Below are positions 1-7,705 of a stretch of DNA of 64,000 nt, piece after piece (the first letter of the stretch is position 1; every line of letters begins with the position of its first letter). Under the pieces are notes generated by a model. It searched no databases. It was not told where the DNA came from and worked only from the letters and a program-made list of their open reading frames with translations. This DNA is from Rhodothermus marinus (GTDB taxonomy: Bacteria > Bacteroidota > Rhodothermia > Rhodothermales > Rhodothermaceae): contig NZ_AP019797.1 of NCBI RefSeq assembly GCF_009936275.1, forward strand, positions 921,501-985,500, in the 5' to 3' direction. A program made the translations under genes and the position numbers.

Positions 1-194
1 AACCCCTGCAGCCCGGGGATAACGACTTTAAGTTCGTCAAAGGAATAGGCAACCAGCAGCGCCGCCACAGTGCCCCCCACTGTGATGAGCACAGAGGGAA
101 TATCTATGAAGGTGAGCCAGTTGCCCCCCAGAAAAATGGCGGCAAAGATCAGCGCAAAACCCAGTCCTAAGCCGATCGGCGTGGATTTCTCCAT
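1..194 (-). CDS. motA: Flagellar motor stator protein MotA, N-terminal part (cut by window edge)
   Basis: Only the first 64 codons are inside the window; the gene runs off the left edge. The ATG at 194 opens a product starting MEKSTPIGLGLG, with a first membrane helix (about residues 7-22), then the family-typical FIDIPSVLITVGGT segment and a second helix ending AYSFDELK. This matches the N terminus of the MotA/PomA stator family, the proton or sodium channel subunit that drives flagellar rotation with MotB. It lies 103 bases downstream of cheB on the same strand and has its own sigma-28-like promoter at 275-301. MotB would be expected just beyond the edge. Family assignment rests on about 60 residues but the motifs are characteristic. 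Confidence 0.88.
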   Translation of the reverse strand, partial: MEKSTPIGLGLGFALIFAAIFLGGNWLTFIDIPSVLITVGGTVAALLVAYSFDELKVVIPGLQG

Positions 195-274
195 GGCGAC
201 ACCGTCCCGTACTTCAAGGTGGCCGGACTCTCAGGACGTACTGCGCGCTCCAAAAGGGCAGACGCCCGGGGAAA

Positions 275-301
275 GTATCGGCAGTTCAGGAGGCAGCTTA
301 A
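275..301 (-). promoter_or_regulatory. Sigma-28-type promoter for motA
   Basis: Read on the minus strand: TTAA, 15 bases, GCCGATAC. This matches the flagellar sigma-28 consensus (TAAA-N15-GCCGATAT type). The upstream TTAA overlaps the cheB stop codon, so the promoter is embedded at the end of cheB. The predicted start lies about 75 bases before the motA ATG. Confidence 0.75.
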
Positions 302-1359
302 GGGGAGACAGGCTGGGCGACCGGCGTGCAACCCAGGCTTCGGGCCAGGAATGGACCGATCTGCTCCAGCGGCAGCACCGCATCGCTCAGTCCGGCCTCG
401 GCCACGGCGCGGGGCATGCCATAGACCACGCAGGTGGCCTCGTCCTGGGTGATCACTTTGCCGCCGTGCTGCTTGATCAGGCGGGCGCCTTCCAATCCGT
501 CGCGACCCATGCCGGTCATCACGACGGCCAGCACCTTGCCCCCGAAGGCCTGGCAGACACTCTGAAACATGACGTCCACCGAGGGGCGGTGCAGCGTGGC
601 CGGTTCGACAGGCGTTCGGATCACCGGCACGTGGCCGTTGCGGCGCTCGAGTACCAGATGACGCCCGCCGGGGGCCAGAAAGACCCGCCCGGGCTCCAGC
701 GGCATGCCCTCTTCCGCTTCGACCACCGTCAGCGGACTGAGGCTGTTCAACCGCTCGGCGAGCGAACGGGTAAAGTGGGGGGGCATGTGCTGGACGATCA
801 GCACCGGCACGGGCAGGTCGGCCGGAAGCGCCGGAATGACCTGCTGGAGGGCGCGGGGGCCGCCGGTGGAAACGCCGATGGCAATAGCGCGGGCTTCGCG
901 AAAGCGAAACGCCGGCAGCGCCTCGGTGCCCGGGGCGGCGGACCTGCGACGCGTCGGTAGCGGACGCGTGCGGGCGATCGTCTTGATTTTTTCCAGCAGT
1001 TCAGCGCGAATGCGCGAGATTTCGATGGAGACGTACGAGTGCTGCTTGGGGATGAAATCGACGGCACCGGCTTCCAGCGCTTCGATCGTCGCCTGCGCGC
1101 CTTCCTGCGTCAGCGAGCTGACCATGATGACGGGCACAGGATGCTCGCGCATGATGCGCCGCAGCGCTGTCAGCCCGTCCATGCGCGGCATTTCGACATC
1201 GAGCGTAACGATGTCGGGCTTGAGTTCCCGCACTTTCTCGATGGCTTCCAGCCCGTCGCGGGCCGTGCCCACCACTTCGACTTCCGGGTCGCCCTCCAGC
1301 ATGATGGAGAGCGCCTTGCGCATGAAAGCCGAATCGTCGACGATGAGTACGCGAATCAT
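298..1359 (-). CDS. cheB: Chemotaxis response regulator protein-glutamate methylesterase CheB
   Basis: 353 residues. The N-terminal receiver domain (about 1-120) has acidic residues D8/D9, the phosphoacceptor D54 in LDVEMPRMDG and K105. A short linker leads to the CheB esterase domain (about 155-345), with the catalytic triad visible as S164 (GVSTGGP), H191 (VQHMPP) and D287 (TGMGRDG). The enzyme demethylates or deamidates chemoreceptors in adaptation and is activated by phosphotransfer from CheA. It is the last che gene of the operon, 23 bases after cheA. No CheD is present, and no chemoreceptor gene lies in this window, so its substrates are encoded elsewhere. Full length, ordinary member of the family. 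Confidence 0.97.
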   Translation of the reverse strand: MIRVLIVDDSAFMRKALSIMLEGDPEVEVVGTARDGLEAIEKVRELKPDIVTLDVEMPRMDGLTALRRIMREHPVPVIMVSSLTQEGAQATIEALEAGAVDFIPKQHSYVSIEISRIRAELLEKIKTIARTRPLPTRRRSAAPGTEALPAFRFREARAIAIGVSTGGPRALQQVIPALPADLPVPVLIVQHMPPHFTRSLAERLNSLSPLTVVEAEEGMPLEPGRVFLAPGGRHLVLERRNGHVPVIRTPVEPATLHRPSVDVMFQSVCQAFGGKVLAVVMTGMGRDGLEGARLIKQHGGKVITQDEATCVVYGMPRAVAEAGLSDAVLPLEQIGPFLARSLGCTPVAQPVSP

Positions 1360-1382
1360 GGACTTTCTCTGCAGATAGCGGT

Positions 1383-3695
1383 TCAGGCTGTGACCAGCGC
1401 AGCCTGGAAGGCTTCACTGCCGCGGAGACGCTGCGTTTCCATGCGCACCAGCTCGCCCACATCCAGAATCATGATCACCCGACCGTCGCCGAGGATCGTG
1501 GTCCCGGCCACGCCGGGCACCTTCTTGAGGTAGTTGCCCAGCGGCTTAATCACGATTTCCTTCTGGCCGATCAGATCGTCCACGATCAGGCCCAGGCGAT
1601 GGTGGGCGATGCCCACAATGACGGCGTAGGCGCGCTCGGGATGGTACGTCCAGCCAGGTACCTGCAGCATTTCGCCCACGCGCAGCAGTGGAATGACCGC
1701 GTCGCGCAGGCGGATGACTTCGCGGCCTTTGATGGTGTATACCGTGTCGGGCTCGAGCCCGACCACTTCAATGACCGAATGCAGCGGAATGGCGAAGGCT
1801 TCTTCGCCCACGCGCACCAGCAGGCTCTGGATGATGGCCAGCGTCAGCGGCAGCTTGAGCGTGAAGCGCGTGCCCTGACCGGGCACCGAGTGGACGCTGA
1901 TGGTGCCGTTCAGTTTGGTGATGTTGGTCTTGACCACGTCCATGCCCACGCCCCGACCTGATACTTTGCTGACGCGCTGGGCCGTGCTGAAGCCGGCCCG
2001 GAAAATAAGCTCCAGCGCTTCGCGGTCGCTCATCTCGGCCGCTTCTTTTTCGGTAATGAGGCCCTTTTCCAGGGCCTTGGCCTTGAGTTTCTCCGGATCG
2101 ATGCCGGCGCCGTCGTCTTCGATTTCGATGACGATGTGGTTGCCCTCCTGCGAGGCGGCCAGTCGAATGCGGCCGGTAGGCGACTTGCCCCGGGCGCGGC
2201 GTGTTTCGGGATCCTCGATGCCGTGGTCGGCGGCATTCCGGATCAGGTGCACCAGCGGATCGCTGATTTCTTCGATGAGCGACTTGTCCAGCTCGGTCTC
2301 TTCGCCCTCGATGATCAGCTCGATCTGCTTGTCGAACTCGCGGGCCAGATCGCGCACCAGGCGCGGAAACTTGTTGAACACGCGGCCGATCTGCACCATG
2401 CGCGTGTGCATGACGGCCGACTGCAGCTCGGTGGTGATGAAGTCGATCTGGGTGGTCGTGTCGGCCAGCTCGCGGAGCAGCTCGGCGTTGTCGCCGTCGG
2501 TGCTCAGTTCGCTGAGGAGCTGCAGCAGCCGGTTGCGGCCCAGCACCAGCTCGCCCACCAGATCCATGAGGTTGTCGAGGCGGCGCACCTCGACACGGAT
2601 TGTCTCGGTGCTCTGATCCCGACGGGCGGCCTGTCCGTTGCCCGAAGGCGCCGAAGCGGCCGGGGTCGATCGGGACGTATCGGCTGTCTCCGAAGCAGGT
2701 GCCGTGGCCGGTGGCGTGGTCCGGGCTTCCGGCGTGGGCGCTGCAGGCGCCGACTCGGAGCGGGCGGGTGCCGGCTTGCCCTCGGCAATCGCCTGAAGTC
2801 TTTCGATGGCGGCGCCGATGGGCAGCGGTTGCAGGTTGCGGGTTTCGACCTGCTGGAGGAGTTGTTTCATCAGGTCGAAGGCGTCGAAGAGGACGTCCAT
2901 CATGGTGGGCTCGAAGGCGAGCGTGCCTTTGCGGAGGCGGTTGAGGACGTCCTCGAAGTGGTGGGCCAGGAGGCTGAGCTGTTCGAGGCTGAGGAAGCCG
3001 GAGGTGCCTTTGACGGTGTGGACGGCGCGGAAGATTTTGTCGACGAGCTGACGGTCGTCGGGGGTTTTTTCGAGCTGGAGCAGGTCGTGCTCCAGGTCTT
3101 CGAAGATTTCGCGGGTCTCGACGATGAAGCTCTCGACAATCTCCCGCACCTCCTCCGAAAAGAGCGTCTCGGCCAGGGCCTCCAGGGCGGCGGCCTCCTG
3201 GGGGGCAGCAGGCGCAGATTGCGCAGGAGTCGGTGCCGATGGTTCCTGAGGAGCGGTTGGGGTCGTTTTATCGGCGCTTCCGGCTGCAGCCTCCTCGTCG
3301 GCCAGCGCTTTGAGCTTACGCAGGATGTCCTCCAGCGGAATGGGCTGGAGGTTGCGCTCCTCGACCTGGTGGAGGAGTTGTTTCATCAGGTCGAAGGCTT
3401 CGAAGAGGATGTCCATCATGGCGGGCTCGAAGGCGAGCGTGCCTTTGCGGAGGCGGTTGAGGACGTCCTCGAAGTGGTGGGCCAGGAGGCTGAGTTGTTC
3501 GAGGCTGAGGAAGCCGGAGGTGCCTTTGACGGTGTGGACGGCGCGGAAGATTTTGTCGACGAGCTGACGGTCGTCGGGGGTTTTTTCGAGCTGGAGCAGG
3601 TCGTGCTCCAGGTCTTCGAAGATTTCGCGGGTCTCGACGATGAAGCTCTCGACAATCTCCCGCATCTCCTCCGAAAAAATAGGATGCTCGCTCAT
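1383..3695 (-). CDS. cheA: Chemotaxis histidine kinase CheA with two tandem P1 (HPt) domains
   Basis: 770 residues. Domain order is P1a (about 7-112, phosphoacceptor H54 in AVHTVKGTSGF), an Ala/Pro/Thr-rich linker, P1b (about 179-284, H226 in the same motif), a second low-complexity linker, P3 dimerisation (about 366-430), the P4 ATPase and the P5 CheW-like domain (about 620-760). P4 shows the N box LIRNAADHGIE (485-495), the G1 motif DDGAGID (527-533) and the G2 motif GRGVGMD (580-586). No P2 (CheY/CheB docking) domain is recognisable; the linkers are too low in complexity. It autophosphorylates and feeds CheY and CheB. The two P1 segments are almost identical in both protein and DNA, which indicates recent duplication or ongoing homogenisation. 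Confidence 0.96.
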   Translation of the reverse strand: MSEHPIFSEEMREIVESFIVETREIFEDLEHDLLQLEKTPDDRQLVDKIFRAVHTVKGTSGFLSLEQLSLLAHHFEDVLNRLRKGTLAFEPAMMDILFEAFDLMKQLLHQVEERNLQPIPLEDILRKLKALADEEAAAGSADKTTPTAPQEPSAPTPAQSAPAAPQEAAALEALAETLFSEEVREIVESFIVETREIFEDLEHDLLQLEKTPDDRQLVDKIFRAVHTVKGTSGFLSLEQLSLLAHHFEDVLNRLRKGTLAFEPTMMDVLFDAFDLMKQLLQQVETRNLQPLPIGAAIERLQAIAEGKPAPARSESAPAAPTPEARTTPPATAPASETADTSRSTPAASAPSGNGQAARRDQSTETIRVEVRRLDNLMDLVGELVLGRNRLLQLLSELSTDGDNAELLRELADTTTQIDFITTELQSAVMHTRMVQIGRVFNKFPRLVRDLAREFDKQIELIIEGEETELDKSLIEEISDPLVHLIRNAADHGIEDPETRRARGKSPTGRIRLAASQEGNHIVIEIEDDGAGIDPEKLKAKALEKGLITEKEAAEMSDREALELIFRAGFSTAQRVSKVSGRGVGMDVVKTNITKLNGTISVHSVPGQGTRFTLKLPLTLAIIQSLLVRVGEEAFAIPLHSVIEVVGLEPDTVYTIKGREVIRLRDAVIPLLRVGEMLQVPGWTYHPERAYAVIVGIAHHRLGLIVDDLIGQKEIVIKPLGNYLKKVPGVAGTTILGDGRVIMILDVGELVRMETQRLRGSEAFQAALVTA
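2844..3161 (-). repeat. cheA P1 repeat, copy 2
   Basis: 318-base segment coding CheA residues 179-284. It is nearly identical to the segment 516 bases upstream in the gene (3360-3677). Differences are limited to scattered substitutions, for example an alanine to threonine change near the end. Confidence 0.9.
3360..3677 (-). repeat. cheA P1 repeat, copy 1
   Basis: Segment coding CheA residues 7-112, the partner of the direct repeat at 2844-3161. Both copies keep the phosphoacceptor histidine. Confidence 0.9.
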
Positions 3696-3725
3696 GGCAC
3701 CACTCTCTGGCTATTGGTGGGGACG

Positions 3726-4736
3726 TCAGCGATTCGAGTCGTTCCGCTTCGGATTGAACAGGGCATCGATTTCGTCCTGGGAGGCGGGAGTGCTTCCGCC
3801 GCCGAACAGGGCGTCGATTTCATCCTGGGAGGCAGGGGTACTTCCGCCGCCGAACAGGGCGTCGATTTCGTCCTGGGAGGTCGGGGTGCCGCCGCTGAAC
3901 AGACCATCGATTTCGTCCTGCGAGGCGGGAGCGCTGTTTCCGTTAAAGAGCGCGTCGATTTCTTCCTGCGAGGCCGGTCCAGCGGCTTCGTCATCCTGAG
4001 ACAGCGGGGCGGTGTATTGCAGGGCGTTGACCAGAGCATCGACACGCTGCTGGCGGCTACCATCCCGGTCGTAGCGGGCGTGGGGATCGAACGTCCCTTC
4101 GGCAAAGAGCTGTCGGGGTAGCTCCAGATCGTCGAGCACTTCGCTACCCAGCCGTCGGATAAGCTGGGCCATGCGATACCGCACCGACTCGATCAGGTGG
4201 TTGACGGCGGCCAGCTGCTGGGCCGTGATGTCCTGCACCTGCAGCGCCATCATGATGCGGTTCATGCGTTCGCGCAGCGAGTCAATCAGCTGCTGCTGGC
4301 TTTCCAGCATGGCCTGCAGCGTGGCATAATGCTGCCGGCGTTCTTCCAGCAGCGTCTGGAGCTGCTTGTGCCAGCTCTCCGGAAGCGGCTGCCACAGCTG
4401 CTCCTCCTGGGATTGCAGCGTCTGGAGCGCCTCGGGTGCCGCGGCCCAGGACTTTCTGAACGTATCCAGGTCATTCAGCACCACGTCGATCAGGTCGAGG
4501 ATCTCCGTGGTGGCCATTTCGGTGGCCTGCGTGACGCTTTTGAGCTGCGAGCTGGCCCGCGGCATTTTGCGGGTGCTTTCGGCCAGCGAGTCGTTGACCT
4601 CCGAGAGGAGCGGGGAGATCTCCCGGAGGAAATAGACCACCTCTTCTATGAACGGAATGGCCCGTTGGCCGAGAATGAAGACGGCGCGCAGCTCGTTCAG
4701 CTTGGAAAGCAGCTCCTGTATGTGATTGGTCGTCAT
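3726..4736 (-). CDS. cheZ: CheZ-family CheY-P phosphatase with five C-terminal CheY-binding-like repeats
   Basis: 336 residues, against about 214 for E. coli CheZ. The helical body (about 1-205) contains QDITAQQ with D169 and Q173, matching the catalytic Asp and Gln of the CheZ QDLTGQ motif. After a spacer (205-250) the tail holds five copies of an SQ(D/E)EID(A/G)LF motif, at residues 255-264, 271-280, 286-295, 302-311 and 318-327, separated by short Gly/Ser/Thr/Pro linkers. E. coli CheZ ends in one similar CheY-binding helix, and FliM begins with one (SQAEIDALL). I infer a multivalent CheY-P tether on a phosphatase that ends the signal. The gene sits between cheY and cheA; 10 bases separate its start from the end of cheY. 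Confidence 0.9.
   Translation of the reverse strand: MTTNHIQELLSKLNELRAVFILGQRAIPFIEEVVYFLREISPLLSEVNDSLAESTRKMPRASSQLKSVTQATEMATTEILDLIDVVLNDLDTFRKSWAAAPEALQTLQSQEEQLWQPLPESWHKQLQTLLEERRQHYATLQAMLESQQQLIDSLRERMNRIMMALQVQDITAQQLAAVNHLIESVRYRMAQLIRRLGSEVLDDLELPRQLFAEGTFDPHARYDRDGSRQQRVDALVNALQYTAPLSQDDEAAGPASQEEIDALFNGNSAPASQDEIDGLFSGGTPTSQDEIDALFGGGSTPASQDEIDALFGGGSTPASQDEIDALFNPKRNDSNR
3756..3974 (-). repeat. In-frame tandem repeat in the cheZ tail (5 units of about 45-48 bases)
   Basis: The units encode SQDEIDALF-type motifs with a protein period of 15-16 residues. The last three units are almost identical, including GGGSTPA linkers, so copy number could change by slippage or unequal recombination. 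Confidence 0.9.
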
Positions 4737-4746
4737 TGCGGCCTCC

Positions 4747-5127
4747 TCAGGCGGTTTTCAGAATCAGGTTGATCTTTTCGCGGAGCACTTCCGGCGTAAA
4801 GGGCTTGACGATGTAGTTGTTGACGCGGGCCTGCATCGCGGCGATCACGTCCTCCTTCATCCCGCGTGTGGTGACCATCAGGATCGGCAGGTTGCCGAAG
4901 CGGGCGTGGCTGCGAATGGCTTTCGTCAGCTCCAGCCCGTTCATGTTGGGCATGTTCCAGTCGGTGATGACGAAGTCGATGGAGCCCTGCTCCAGTTTTT
5001 CCAGGGCATCGGCCCCATCGCTGGCCTCGACCACGTCGGTGTAGCCGATCTCGCGCAGCGCGTTGCAGACGATGCGCCGCATCGTGGGGGAATCATCGAC
5101 GACCAGGAACGTCATGGCTTCGCTCAT
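4747..5127 (-). CDS. cheY: Chemotaxis response regulator CheY (motor-type)
   Basis: 126 residues, a single receiver domain. The acidic pair D11/D12, phosphoacceptor D56 in TDWNMPNMNGL, T86/T87 and K108 in VKPF are all present. DDSPTMRRIV and WNMPNM are typical of motor-binding CheY of the E. coli kind. It is phosphorylated by CheA, binds the switch protein FliM and is dephosphorylated by CheZ. It lies directly upstream of cheZ, with a second stand-alone receiver gene just before it. FliM is not in this window. Confidence 0.94.
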   Translation of the reverse strand: MSEAMTFLVVDDSPTMRRIVCNALREIGYTDVVEASDGADALEKLEQGSIDFVITDWNMPNMNGLELTKAIRSHARFGNLPILMVTTRGMKEDVIAAMQARVNNYIVKPFTPEVLREKINLILKTA

Positions 5128-5148
5128 GCCTTTTGATTTTTGGTCGGT

Positions 5149-5514
5149 TCAGGAGATAAACTTGGACACTTCGTACTGCAGTCGTTGCGCGTCGAAGGGT
5201 TTGGTCAGGTAGGCCTGCACGCCCAGTTGCTGGCTCTGGCTGACCAGCTCGGCATCTTCGAGCGAAGACAGCACCAGGATCGGGATGTGGGCGTACTCCG
5301 GGTCGGAGCGCAGCGCCTGCACCAGACCGATCCCGTCCATCTTGGGCATGTTCAGGTCGGTAATGACCAGATCGACCGGCGTCTGGGCAATTTTTTCCAG
5401 CGCTTCCAGGCCGTCGCAGGCCGTCAGCACCGTGAGGCCCTGGGCCCGCAGAGCAAACGTGACGAACTTGCGGGCCGTGCTGGAGTCGTCGACGACGAGA
5501 ACCGTCTTAGCCAT
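5149..5514 (-). CDS. Second single-domain CheY-like response regulator
   Basis: 121 residues from the ATG at 5514; this start gives the usual MAKTVLVVDDSS opening and overlaps the last 8 bases of cheR. It has the receiver residues D9/D10, the phosphoacceptor in TDLNMPKMDG and the conserved lysine in TKPF. It differs from its neighbour outside the active site, for example LRAQGLTVLTACDG and LSSLEDAEL. It may be a phosphate sink, a second motor input or the regulator of another output; the sequence does not decide. It is translationally coupled to cheR by the overlap. Confidence 0.92.
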   Translation of the reverse strand: MAKTVLVVDDSSTARKFVTFALRAQGLTVLTACDGLEALEKIAQTPVDLVITDLNMPKMDGIGLVQALRSDPEYAHIPILVLSSLEDAELVSQSQQLGVQAYLTKPFDAQRLQYEVSKFIS

Positions 5515-6400
5515 GGCGATACGGGCTATTTTCGGAAGCTTCGGCTTCTTTTCGGTAAACAATGGCCTTGCCAAAACGCACCGGCTGGAAGGCCTGGCTG
5601 ATGCCGTAAAGGGTCTCCGAGAACCCGATAAACAGGTAGCCGCCCGGTACCAGACTCCGGTAGAATGACTGGACCACGCGGCGCTTCATATTATCGTCGA
5701 AATAGATGAGAACATTAGCGCAGATGATTAAATCGAAATTGCGCATGGCATTCATGGCGACCGCATCGGCCAGGTTCAACACCTGGAATTTCACCATCTT
5801 GCGAATTTCCTCGCGGACCTGGTAGCGATCGCCCTGCCGGACGAAATAGCGTTGAAGATATTCAGGCGGCACGTTGCGGATGGCATAGTCGCCGTAGATC
5901 CCCTGCTGGGCCTGCTGGAGCACGTTCGTGTTGATGTCGGTGCCGATGATCTCGAAGCGGGCATAGGGATGGCGCGGGAGAATGCGATCCCGCAGAAAAA
6001 TGGCCAGCGTGTAGGGCTCTTCGCCGCTGGAGCAGCCCGCACTCCAGATGCGGATCTGGTGTCTGGTGCGCAGCCATTCAGGCAGGATGTGCTGCTCGAG
6101 CACTTCCAGATGGCCGGGCGCGCGAAAGAAATAGGTTTCGTTGATGGTGATGGCGTTGACCAGATGACGGAATTCCTCCCGCGCCTGGCCGTTCTGCAGA
6201 GCATGCAGGTAGGCCCGGCCGTTCGGCAGGCGGAGTTCATTCAGGCGGCGTCCGACCCGGCTTTCCAGCAGATAGCGCTTGTTGTCCTGAAAGTAGATGC
6301 CGGTCTTTTCGTAGATCAGCTGGCGCAACTGCTGGAATTCTGCGTCCGAAAGGACGCCCTGTTGTTGCGGGGTCAGGGGTAGGCGTGCCAGCAGACTCAT
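5507..6400 (-). CDS. cheR: Chemotaxis protein methyltransferase CheR
   Basis: 297 residues. The N-terminal helical domain (LRQLIYEKTGIYF through NAITINETYFFR) is followed by an S-adenosylmethionine-binding methyltransferase domain with SAGCSSGEEPY (motif I), GTDIN, and ICANVLIYFD. It methylates receptor glutamates and opposes CheB. The N-terminal extension is short and no beta-subdomain anomaly is visible. Its stop codon lies within the start region of the following cheY-like gene. The gene begins 15 bases after the HEAT-repeat gene. Confidence 0.96.
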   Translation of the reverse strand: MSLLARLPLTPQQQGVLSDAEFQQLRQLIYEKTGIYFQDNKRYLLESRVGRRLNELRLPNGRAYLHALQNGQAREEFRHLVNAITINETYFFRAPGHLEVLEQHILPEWLRTRHQIRIWSAGCSSGEEPYTLAIFLRDRILPRHPYARFEIIGTDINTNVLQQAQQGIYGDYAIRNVPPEYLQRYFVRQGDRYQVREEIRKMVKFQVLNLADAVAMNAMRNFDLIICANVLIYFDDNMKRRVVQSFYRSLVPGGYLFIGFSETLYGISQAFQPVRFGKAIVYRKEAEASENSPYRHG

Positions 6401-6415
6401 GGCGGTACGGGGTTG

Positions 6416-7681
6416 TCAGGGCTGGTAGGCAGAACTACGGCGGGCCGTGCAGAGCGCGTCGTCGGCATAGTGGCGCACGGCCGGATCGGGGTCATGCAAT
6501 CCCTGCTGAACCAGAGCAAAGAAGGCGGGGTGCTGCAGCTGCAGGCCCAGTGTGATGGCCGCCATTTTGGTTTCGGCATCGAGGCTTTCGAAGTGGGCCT
6601 GAAGGAACTGGGCCGCCTGCGGCAGCTGGAAGTCGTCCAGGCAGCCGTGGGTCAGGAGCGCGATGGCAAAGCCTGCGGCCGCGTCGAGCGACATCCGACC
6701 CGTTTCGGCGCAGCGGGCCACACAGGCGAATGCCGTGGGGTAGGTGGAGATGGCTTCGAACAGGGCCAGGTCCAGCTCGTCGTGCTGCCCCGCATGCTCC
6801 AGCATGGCCTCGATGGTCGCCTCGTCGAGCATGTGGCGCAGGCCACGCACGGCCGCTTTTTTGAAGCTCAGATCGGGCTCCTGAAGCATTTCCAGCAGGT
6901 AGGGACGGAGCCGTTCTGGTAGGGGAGGGATCGGCCCGGTGGCCGATTCGTAGGCCTCGATCAGGTCGTAGAGCACTAAGGGACGGGCTTCGGGCGTGGC
7001 CTGCTCGACCTGGCGCAGCAGCAGATGCAGCACTTCAGGAATCGGATACCGCGAGAGCGCTTCGGCGGCGGCGTACTGAACGACCGGATCCGGATCGTTC
7101 AGGGCCGCCTCAATAAGCTGCAGCCCGCGTGCATCCCGGAACGTCCCCAGCGCCGCCAGGATGTGCGGCCGCTCGGCTGGGTAGAACCGATAGCGTTCGC
7201 GCAGCACCGGGGCGTACTCGGTAGCCCCCAGCGCGGCCAGCGCATCGATGGCGGCCAGGCGGACGTTCGTGTCCGGATCGTCCAGCCGGGCCGCGATGCG
7301 ATCGACTACGTCGTAGGCCGGGAGCTGCGCCAGGACGTCGATGGCAAACTTGCGCGCGTCCGCATCGTCGATGTCCACGTAGGGCAGGAGCGCCTGAATC
7401 GACGGCGCGCCGATGCGGACGAGCACCTCGCCGGCCAGGTTGCGCACAGGCAACTCGGGATGCTGGATGAGCGGCACCACCGCCCGGGCCGCTTCCTCGG
7501 TGCCGATGGCCACCAGATGCTCGGCCGCGGCTTCGCGAATGCCCGGATCGGGATCCTGCAGGCAGTGGGCCGCGACCGGAATCGTTTCGGCGGGCGTGTG
7601 GGTGGCCAGCAACTCGTTCAGCGCATCCAGACGAACAGACGGATCCGGATGCTGCAGACCTTCAGGCAGCATCATCGACAT
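6416..7681 (-). CDS. HEAT-repeat (PBS-lyase-like) protein in the chemotaxis operon
   Basis: 421 residues made almost entirely of alpha-helical HEAT/EZ-type repeats of about 30 residues. Repeated patterns such as HPDPSVRLDAL, DPDPGIREAAAEHL, HPELPVRNLAGEVL, DPDTNVRLAAIDAL, DPDPVVQYAAAEAL and DPDPAVRHYADDAL run along most of the length. No signal peptide, membrane segment or catalytic motif is seen. Such solenoids usually act as protein-binding scaffolds. It sits between cheW and cheR, so I infer an accessory role in the signalling array or adaptation, but no substrate or partner can be named. Confidence 0.88.
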   Translation of the reverse strand: MSMMLPEGLQHPDPSVRLDALNELLATHTPAETIPVAAHCLQDPDPGIREAAAEHLVAIGTEEAARAVVPLIQHPELPVRNLAGEVLVRIGAPSIQALLPYVDIDDADARKFAIDVLAQLPAYDVVDRIAARLDDPDTNVRLAAIDALAALGATEYAPVLRERYRFYPAERPHILAALGTFRDARGLQLIEAALNDPDPVVQYAAAEALSRYPIPEVLHLLLRQVEQATPEARPLVLYDLIEAYESATGPIPPLPERLRPYLLEMLQEPDLSFKKAAVRGLRHMLDEATIEAMLEHAGQHDELDLALFEAISTYPTAFACVARCAETGRMSLDAAAGFAIALLTHGCLDDFQLPQAAQFLQAHFESLDAETKMAAITLGLQLQHPAFFALVQQGLHDPDPAVRHYADDALCTARRSSAYQP

Positions 7682-7705
7682 GGCTTTTCACCGATGGTTG
7701 TGCGA

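Noticed and set aside
1-24. Start of the window resembles a cloning polylinker (PstI-SmaI-like CTGCAGCCCGGGG)
   Set aside because: The bases are in frame with motA and encode a plausible MotA segment (VVIPGLQG), so they need not be vector.
2676-2705. GTATCGGC inside cheA as another sigma-28 site
   Set aside because: The bases 15 further on are TGCC and not TTAA-like, and the site lies within coding sequence of an operon.
2136-4121. A 661-codon open frame on the plus strand opposite cheA and cheZ
   Set aside because: It is the mirror of strongly coding, repeat-rich minus-strand genes with GC-biased codons. Its protein is compositionally odd and shows no family motif.
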